From positions 1 through 10,021 of the forward strand of contig JAJPXI010000064.1 of assembly GCA_021205585.1 (NCBI GenBank): 10,021 bases of DNA, read 5' to 3'. This document shows positions 6,297-10,021 of this stretch, piece after piece. The notes below the pieces were generated by a model that saw only the letters and a program-made list of their open reading frames with translations, was not told the DNA's origin and searched no databases. The stretch's first letter is position 1; each line of letters starts with the position of its first letter. This DNA comes from Oscillospiraceae bacterium (GTDB taxonomy: Bacteria; Bacillota; Clostridia; Oscillospirales; Oscillospiraceae). A program made the translations under genes and the position numbers.

Positions 6297-6592
6297 AACG
6301 AGGGGACCTGGTTTATTCCCTGGCCGGGCACGACAGGGGACGGCTGTTCTGCGTTTTGGAGGCCGGAGAGGGCTTCCTGCTGCTGGCCAACGGCAGGCAG
6401 CGAAAGCTCGAAACGCCCAAGCGCAAGCGCCGCGCCCATGTGCGCCCGGCGGGAAGATCTGAGCACCCGGTCTTCCTCCGCCTACGGGCGGGGGAGAGCG
6501 TGGGCAATCAGGAGCTGCGAGGAGCGCTGGCCGCGTTCCAGTGGGAATGTGAGCAACATCAAGGGGGGACTGACACCGTTGGCAAAGGATGA
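6287..6592 (+). CDS. KOW-domain protein, L14e-like, possible RNA-binding factor
   Basis: A 101-residue protein starting MDLERGDLVYSLAGHDRG, an N-terminal KOW-like segment, followed by RLFCVLEAGEG and a very basic patch TPKRKRRAHV (residues 43-52). A small KOW-domain gene, annotated as L14e-like in many Firmicutes and named ybzG in B. subtilis as I recall, occupies this place between map and infA. Its molecular role is not established. RNA or ribosome binding is inferred from the fold, charge and context. The ATG at 6287 lies inside the end of map (AGGA at 6274-6277), and the last 14 nt overlap the start of infA. The final residues (about 87-101, hydrophilic) are encoded by the stretch that also holds the infA ribosome binding site. 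Confidence 0.8.
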   Translation: MDLERGDLVYSLAGHDRGRLFCVLEAGEGFLLLANGRQRKLETPKRKRRAHVRPAGRSEHPVFLRLRAGESVGNQELRGALAAFQWECEQHQGGTDTVGKG

Positions 6593-6797
6593 TATGATCG
6601 AGCTGGAGGGCGTCGTCACAGAGGCCCTGCCAAACACCACGTTCCATGTGGACATTGGAAATGGACACATTATTCTGGCCCACATCTCCGGCAAGCTGCG
6701 GATGAACTTTATCCGCATCCTGCCCGGCGACAAGGTCACAATTCAAATGTCTCCCTATGATCTGACCAGGGGCCGGATCACATGGAGAAGCAAATGA
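6579..6797 (+). CDS. infA: Translation initiation factor IF-1
   Basis: A 72-residue S1-like OB-fold protein, exactly the usual IF1 length. Signature segments are VVTEALPN at 12-19, GHIILAHISGKLRMNFIRILPGD at 29-51 and SPYDLTRGRITWR at 58-70. IF1 binds the 30S A site and helps IF2 and IF3 select initiator tRNA. The start is the TTG at 6579. It restores the conserved MAKDD N-terminus, and AAGGGGGG at 6561-6568 is at normal distance. The ATG at 6594 would lose five conserved residues and be too far from that site, and the frame upstream to 6438 is unrelated to IF1. The start lies within the last codons of the KOW gene, which points to translational coupling. Confidence 0.95.
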   Translation: MAKDDMIELEGVVTEALPNTTFHVDIGNGHIILAHISGKLRMNFIRILPGDKVTIQMSPYDLTRGRITWRSK

Positions 6798-6800
6798 GGG

Positions 6801-6818
6801 GTTAGCCCCGCGGCTAAC
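6801..6818 (+). promoter_or_regulatory. Hairpin abutting the rpmJ ribosome binding site
   Basis: GTTAGCC (6801-6807) pairs perfectly with GGCTAAC (6812-6818) around CCGC. The stem ends on the base before AGGAGG (6819-6824) of rpmJ. A competing small hairpin, GGGG/CCCC at 6798-6801 and 6806-6809, uses the same bases. There is no following U-tract, so it is not a terminator. It may tune rpmJ initiation or mRNA stability. Confidence 0.55.
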
Positions 6819-6831
6819 AGGAGGTAGTTTC

Positions 6832-6945
6832 ATGAAAGTCAGACCGTCTGTCAAGCCCATGTGCGAAAAATGCAAGGTCATTAAACGCAAGGGCAAGGTT
6901 ATGGTTATCTGCGAAAACCCCAAGCACAAGCAGAGACAAGGTTAA
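6832..6945 (+). CDS. rpmJ: 50S ribosomal protein L36, zinc-binding
   Basis: A 37-residue protein, MKVRPSVKPMCEKCKVIKRK onward, ending HKQRQG. The zinc ribbon ligands C11, C14, C27 and H32 are all present, so this is the zinc-binding (C+) form. L36 is the smallest 50S protein and binds 23S rRNA near the factor-binding region. The gene is real despite its size: AGGAGGT at 6819-6825 precedes the ATG at 6832 by 7 nt, and the infA-rpmJ-rpsM order is the standard one. The TAA stop at 6943-6945 overlaps the AAAGGAGG of rpsM. Confidence 0.97.
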   Translation: MKVRPSVKPMCEKCKVIKRKGKVMVICENPKHKQRQG

Positions 6946-6963
6946 AGGAGGGGCAAGGAAAAT

Positions 6964-7332
6964 ATGGCAAGAATCGCCGGCATTGACCTGCCAAAGAACA
7001 AGCGGGTCGAAATTGGACTGACCTATATTTACGGCATCGGGCGCTCCAGCGCCAACAAAATCCTGGCGGAGGCCGGAATCAACCCCGACACCCGGGTCAA
7101 GGATTTGACCGATGAGGACGAGGCCAGGCTGCGCCAGATTATCGGCGCAAGCTACACGGTGGAGGGCGACCTGCGCCGGGACGTGGCGCTGGACATCAAG
7201 CGCCTGACGGAAATCGGCTGCTACCGGGGCACCCGCCACCGCAAGGGGCTGCCCGTCCGGGGCCAGCGGTCCAAGACCAACGCCCGCACTCGCAAGGGGC
7301 CCAAGCGCACCGTGGCCAATAAGAAGAAGTAA
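6964..7332 (+). CDS. rpsM: 30S ribosomal protein S13
   Basis: A 122-residue S13. The N-terminus ARIAGIDLPKNKRVEIGLTYIYGIG (residues 2-26) leads into the helix-two-turn-helix region, and the basic tail GTRHRKGLPVRGQRSKTNAR (89-108) with a lysine-rich end is diagnostic. S13 sits in the 30S head, contacts S19 and the P-site tRNA, and forms intersubunit bridges to L5. It opens the alpha cluster. AAAGGAGGGG at 6944-6953 is slightly far from the ATG (12 nt), with AAGGA at 6955-6959 closer. rpsK follows after 14 nt. I see no structured S4-type leader before it, unlike the E. coli alpha operon. Confidence 0.97.
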   Translation: MARIAGIDLPKNKRVEIGLTYIYGIGRSSANKILAEAGINPDTRVKDLTDEDEARLRQIIGASYTVEGDLRRDVALDIKRLTEIGCYRGTRHRKGLPVRGQRSKTNARTRKGPKRTVANKKK

Positions 7333-7346
7333 GGAGGGAAATTGCA

Positions 7347-7745
7347 ATGGCTGCACCGAAAGGGAAAAAAGTAACCCGCAAGCGCCGCGAGCGCAAAAAC
7401 GTGGAGAGAGGCCAGGTGCATATCCGCTCCTCCTTCAACAACACCATGGTCACCGTCACCGACATGGGGGGCAATGCCCTGTCCTGGGCCTCCTCCGGCG
7501 GCCTGGGCTTCCGGGGCTCCCGGAAATCCACCCCCTTTGCCGCCCAGTCCGCCGCCGAGACGGCCGCCAAGGCCGCCATGGAGTACGGGCTGAAAACGGT
7601 GGAGGTCTACGTCAAGGGCCCCGGCTCGGGACGGGAGGCCGCCATCCGGGCCCTGCAGGCCGTGGGCCTGGAGGTTACGCTGATTAAGGACGTGACCCCC
7701 ATCCCCCACAACGGCTGCCGTCCGCCCAAGCGCCGCCGGGTGTAA
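7347..7745 (+). CDS. rpsK: 30S ribosomal protein S11
   Basis: A 132-residue S11 with a basic N-terminal tail, SSFNNTMVTVTDMGGNALSW at residues 28-47, the glycine-rich GPGSGR motif at 91-96, and the invariant C-terminus PHNGCRPPKRRRV at 120-132. S11 lies on the 30S platform and lines the mRNA exit region near the 3' end of 16S rRNA, beside S18 and S7. The NG in PHNGC is the site where some bacteria isomerise the Asn residue. AAGGAGGG at 7331-7338 partly overlaps the rpsM stop and serves the ATG at 7347. Length is normal. Confidence 0.97.
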   Translation: MAAPKGKKVTRKRRERKNVERGQVHIRSSFNNTMVTVTDMGGNALSWASSGGLGFRGSRKSTPFAAQSAAETAAKAAMEYGLKTVEVYVKGPGSGREAAIRALQAVGLEVTLIKDVTPIPHNGCRPPKRRRV

Positions 7746-7766
7746 GGAAAAGGAGGAAAACGCAAT

Positions 7767-8378
7767 ATGGCTAAAAATATGCAGCCCATCGTTAAGCGCT
7801 GCCGCGCTCTGGGGATTTCCCCCGCCGTGATGGGCTATACCGGCAAGAGCAAAAGCGAATCCAACCGCAACCCCGGCCCCCAGCGCCGGGGGAAGAAGAG
7901 CGAGTACGCTTTGCAGCTGGCCGAAAAGCAGAAGGTCAAGTTCGTCTACGGGATTCTGGAAAAGCAGTTTCATATGTACTATGAAAAGGCCGCCCGGATG
8001 CCCGGCAAAACCGGCGAAAACCTGCTGGTGCTGGTGGAGCGCCGCCTGGACAACGTGGTGTTCCGCATGGGCTTTGCCAAGACCCGCCGGGAGGCCCGCC
8101 AGCTGGTCAGCCACAGCCACTTTACCGTCAATGGGAAAAAGGTCAACATCCCCTCCTACCTGGTGAAAGCCGGGGACGTCATCGCCGTCAAGGAGGCCAG
8201 CCGTTCCACTGCCCGCTTCAAGGCCATGACCGGGGAGGACGCCCCCAGGGTTCTGCTGCCCGAGTGGATGGAGCGGAACCAGAACACCCTTCAGGGCACC
8301 GTGACCCGGCTGCCCGTGCGCACCGATGTGGATATGCCTATCGAGGAGCATCTGATCGTTGAGCTGTACTCCAAGTAA
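7767..8378 (+). CDS. rpsD: 30S ribosomal protein S4, zinc-free form
   Basis: A 203-residue S4. KKSEYALQLAEKQKVKFVYG (43-62) and the S4 RNA-binding domain (about 91-152, with ERRLDNVVFRMGFAKTRREA at 91-110 and HFTVNGKKVNIPSY at 118-131) identify it. S4 nucleates 30S assembly at the five-way junction of the 16S 5' domain and is part of the mRNA entry helicase. The N-terminal zinc knuckle of classical S4 (four cysteines) is absent: C12 is the only cysteine. This is therefore the C- form, with a glycine-, serine- and lysine-rich segment at 22-45. AAGGAGGAAAA at 7750-7760 supports the ATG at 7767. Placement between rpsK and rpoA is usual in Clostridia. Confidence 0.96.
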   Translation: MAKNMQPIVKRCRALGISPAVMGYTGKSKSESNRNPGPQRRGKKSEYALQLAEKQKVKFVYGILEKQFHMYYEKAARMPGKTGENLLVLVERRLDNVVFRMGFAKTRREARQLVSHSHFTVNGKKVNIPSYLVKAGDVIAVKEASRSTARFKAMTGEDAPRVLLPEWMERNQNTLQGTVTRLPVRTDVDMPIEEHLIVELYSK

Positions 8379-8538
8379 GGCAGAAGCCCTCAGAAATCTG
8401 GTAACCATGTTCCCGCCCGCCGGAGCGCGTCCGGCCGGGAGGGGACGGCTGGGGAACCCGGCTTCAACCGGCCGGAACCTCCCCGAATCAGCCCGGGGCG
8501 CGGCGCTCCGGGCGCGCGAAAAGGAGGGTAACACATAG
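8379..8538 (+). promoter_or_regulatory. Structured rpsD-rpoA spacer with three hairpins, candidate regulatory RNA
   Basis: This 160-nt gap is very GC-rich and I see no gene in it. Three consecutive hairpins can be drawn. A: 8411-8415/8436-8440 with 8419-8424/8430-8435 and a three-base bulge. B: 8441-8445/8480-8484 plus 8446-8452/8468-8474. C: 8491-8500/8504-8513, ten pairs with a CGG loop. Hairpin C ends ten bases before the rpoA ribosome binding site GGAGGG (8523-8528). CCTCC at 8478-8482, part of which pairs in hairpin B, is complementary to GGAGG at 8523-8527. Alternative pairings such as GTTCCC 8409-8414 with GGGAAC 8452-8457 exist. A role in setting rpoA translation or mRNA decay is inference. 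Confidence 0.55.
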
Positions 8539-9486
8539 ATGGTTGAAATTGAAAAGCCGCGCATCGAATGTGTGGAAAATCCCAACGACGGGTCTTACGG
8601 GAAGTATGTGGTGGAGCCCCTGGAGCGGGGCTACGGCACCACCCTGGGCAACGCCCTGCGCCGCATCCTCCTGTCCTCCCTGCCCGGCACGGCGGTGACC
8701 TCCATCAAGATTGCCGGCGTCCAGCACGAGTTTACCACCATCCCCGGCGTGAAGGAGGACGTGACGGAGATCGTCCTGAACGTCAAGGGCATCATCGCCA
8801 AGCTGCACAGCGAGGGCGTGAAAACGATTTGCCTCGAAATGTCCGGCGAGGGGGAGGTCACGGCGGGGGACATCAAGGCCGACGGCGAGGTGGACATCCT
8901 CAACCCGGAGCACCACATCGCCACCCTGGGCCCCGACGCCAGCCTGAACATGGAGCTGACCCTGGCCCATGGCCGGGGCTATGTCCCCGCCGACCGGAAC
9001 AAGCCGTCCCAGGCCATCATCGGCATCATCCCCGTGGACTCCATCTACACCCCGATTAAAAAAGTCAACTACACCGTGGAAAACACCCGCGTGGGGGACT
9101 TGACCGATTTTGACCGGCTGACCCTGGAGGTGTGGACCAACGGCACCATCACCGCACGGGACGCGGTCAGCCTGGGGGCTCGCATCCTGATGGATCACTT
9201 CATGCTGTTCACCGACCTGTCCGAGTCCATGGGCTCCCACGCCACTGTAGTGGAACGGTCCGAGGCCCATCAGGACAAGGTGCTGGAGATGACCATTGAA
9301 GAATTGGACCTATCGGTGCGCTCCTTCAACTGCCTGAAAAGGGCCAACATCAACACGGTTGAGGATTTAATCTCCAAGTCCGAGGATGAGATGATGAAGG
9401 TGCGCAATTTGGGCCGCAAGAGTTTGGAGGAAGTTATCCACAAGCTGGAAATGATGGGTCTGACCCTGACCGGCGAGGAGAGCTGA
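8539..9486 (+). CDS. rpoA: DNA-directed RNA polymerase subunit alpha
   Basis: A 315-residue alpha subunit. The N-terminal domain (about 1-230) holds the dimerisation and beta/beta' assembly surface, with GYGTTLGNALRRILLSSLPG at 31-50. A flexible linker precedes the C-terminal domain (about 250-308). The DNA-contacting residues known from E. coli (R265, N268, G296, K298, S299) have counterparts R261, N264, G292, K294 and S295, so UP-element binding should be intact. The ATG at 8539 directly follows an in-frame TAG. AAGGAGGG at 8521-8528 is slightly distant (10-11 nt). It is separated from both neighbours by structured spacers, suggesting its output is tuned separately from the ribosomal proteins. 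Confidence 0.97.
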   Translation: MVEIEKPRIECVENPNDGSYGKYVVEPLERGYGTTLGNALRRILLSSLPGTAVTSIKIAGVQHEFTTIPGVKEDVTEIVLNVKGIIAKLHSEGVKTICLEMSGEGEVTAGDIKADGEVDILNPEHHIATLGPDASLNMELTLAHGRGYVPADRNKPSQAIIGIIPVDSIYTPIKKVNYTVENTRVGDLTDFDRLTLEVWTNGTITARDAVSLGARILMDHFMLFTDLSESMGSHATVVERSEAHQDKVLEMTIEELDLSVRSFNCLKRANINTVEDLISKSEDEMMKVRNLGRKSLEEVIHKLEMMGLTLTGEES

Positions 9487-9506
9487 TTCCATACGCTGCA
9501 GAGAAC

Positions 9507-9539
9507 GCGGAGGGTTCGGCCAAGGGCCGCAGACGCCGC
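9507..9539 (+). other. Hairpin in the rpoA-rplQ spacer
   Basis: CGGCC (9517-9521) pairs with GGCCG (9525-9529) around AAG, and the flanking GCGG (9507-9510) can pair with CCGC (9536-9539) across a six-by-six internal loop. No U-tract follows. It occupies the centre of the 74-nt gap and ends before the rplQ ribosome binding site (AAAAGGAG at 9544-9551). The function is unknown, and the evidence is weaker than for the two larger spacers. Confidence 0.4.
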
Positions 9540-9560
9540 TGTGAAAAGGAGTGAACGACA

Positions 9561-9902
9561 ATGTCCGTAAATCGCAAGCTGGGAAAACCCACCGACCAGC
9601 GCCGGGCCATGCTGCGGGCGATGGTGACCTATCTGCTGGAAAACGGCCAGATTAAAACCACCGTCAGCCGGGCCAAGGAAGTGGCCCCCGTGGCGGAGAA
9701 GATGATTACCCTGGCCAAGAAGAACGACCTGGCCGCCTACCGGCAGGCCCTGGGCTTTATCACCAAGGAGGACGTGGCCAAGAAGCTGTTTGACGAGCTG
9801 GGGCCCAAGTATGAGTCCCGGGCCGGCGGGTACACCCGCATCGTCCGCATCGGCCCCCGCCGGGGGGACGCCGCAGAGATGGCCATCCTGGAACTGGTGT
9901 AA
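9561..9902 (+). CDS. rplQ: 50S ribosomal protein L17
   Basis: A 113-residue protein, the typical length of the short bacterial L17. It begins MSVNRKLGKPTDQRRAMLRA and contains TTVSRAKEVAPVAEKMITLAK at about residues 33-53, then RAGGYTRIVRIGPRRGDAAEMAILELV at the C-terminus. L17 lies at the polypeptide exit side of the 50S subunit, near L22 and L32. AAAAGGAG at 9544-9551 supports the ATG at 9561. It is the last gene of the alpha cluster and is followed by the intrinsic terminator at 9936-9973, so it probably closes the transcription unit. Confidence 0.97.
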   Translation: MSVNRKLGKPTDQRRAMLRAMVTYLLENGQIKTTVSRAKEVAPVAEKMITLAKKNDLAAYRQALGFITKEDVAKKLFDELGPKYESRAGGYTRIVRIGPRRGDAAEMAILELV

Positions 9903-9935
9903 AAGCCGGGATTCAAAAAATTATACTGAAATCTG

Positions 9936-9973
9936 ATTAAAACAAGCCATAAAAATGGCTTGTTTTAATTTAA
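9936..9973 (+). terminator. Rho-independent terminator after rplQ
   Basis: ATTAAAACAAGCCAT (9936-9950) is perfectly complementary to ATGGCTTGTTTTAAT (9955-9969), a 15-pair stem with an AAAA loop. The T-rich run TTTTAATTT at 9963-9971 forms the U-tract, partly within the lower stem. The A-rich 5' side means the same hairpin could also terminate transcription coming from the opposite direction. It lies 34 nt after the rplQ stop and marks the end of the cluster. Confidence 0.9.
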
Positions 9974-10021
9974 GGAAGGACTGATTCAATCGGCAAGAGC
10001 GGATGGCGAGAAATTTTGCGA

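Noticed and set aside
6438..6578. ATG at 6438 as the infA start (119-residue product)
   Set aside because: The added 47 residues are out-of-frame KOW-gene sequence unrelated to IF1. The TTG at 6579 has a good ribosome binding site and gives the normal 72-residue protein.
4899..6929. Very long antisense open frame (676 codons) opposite adk, map, the KOW gene and infA
   Set aside because: It mirrors GC-rich real genes on the other strand, has low-complexity His/Gly/Pro-rich composition, crosses several gene boundaries and has no ribosome binding site. The same applies to antisense frames at 2050-2787, 4041-4853, 7221-8585 and 8488-9270.
9922..9927. TATACT, a near-consensus -10 element just before the terminator
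   Set aside because: No -35 match lies about 17 bases upstream, and transcription from it would run straight into the terminator. It is probably chance in an AT-rich stretch.
9974..10021. Possible start of another gene after the terminator (GGAAGGA at 9974-9980; ATG at 9994)
   Set aside because: The ATG is too far from the GGAAGGA, and too little sequence remains to recognise any product.

Overview
This window is one uninterrupted stretch of the bacterial spc and alpha ribosomal-protein clusters, all on the + strand, from the tail of rplX through rplQ to an intrinsic terminator. The GC-rich base composition, the strong AGGAGG ribosome binding sites, the zinc-type S14 (rpsZ), the zinc-type adenylate kinase lid, the KOW-domain gene between map and infA, and rpsD sitting between rpsK and rpoA together suggest a GC-rich Clostridia member. 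The zinc-free S4 resembles, from memory, those of the gut Oscillospiraceae (Flavonifractor/Lawsonibacter-like). The genus is an inference, not a result.

Layout: rplX (3' end), rplE, rpsZ, a 203-nt structured spacer, rpsH, rplF, rplR, rpsE, rpmD, rplO, secY, adk, map, KOW-domain gene, infA, rpmJ, rpsM, rpsK, rpsD, a 160-nt structured spacer, rpoA, a 74-nt spacer, rplQ, terminator (9936-9973). The last 48 bases after the terminator hold nothing I can assign. No promoter is visible inside the window, so transcription probably enters from upstream (S10/spc).

How the genes work together: the ribosomal proteins build both subunits. SecY forms the membrane channel for exported proteins. Map removes the initiator methionine, and IF1 and the KOW protein belong to translation. 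RpoA supplies the RNA polymerase alpha subunit, which links transcription capacity to ribosome synthesis. Adk balances adenylate pools.

The protein content is ordinary. The unusual part is the spacers. All gaps are 34 nt or less, or overlaps, except before rpsH (203 nt), rpoA (160 nt) and rplQ (74 nt). The rpsZ-rpsH spacer can fold into an approximately 80-nt imperfect stem with about 30 pairs. One strand of that stem is also complementary to a second copy of its partner that runs into the rpsH Shine-Dalgarno. The rpsD-rpoA spacer holds three consecutive GC-rich hairpins and a CCTCC that is complementary to the rpoA ribosome binding site. These are the best candidates for undescribed cis-regulatory RNAs. 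All folding was done by eye, without energies or alignments.
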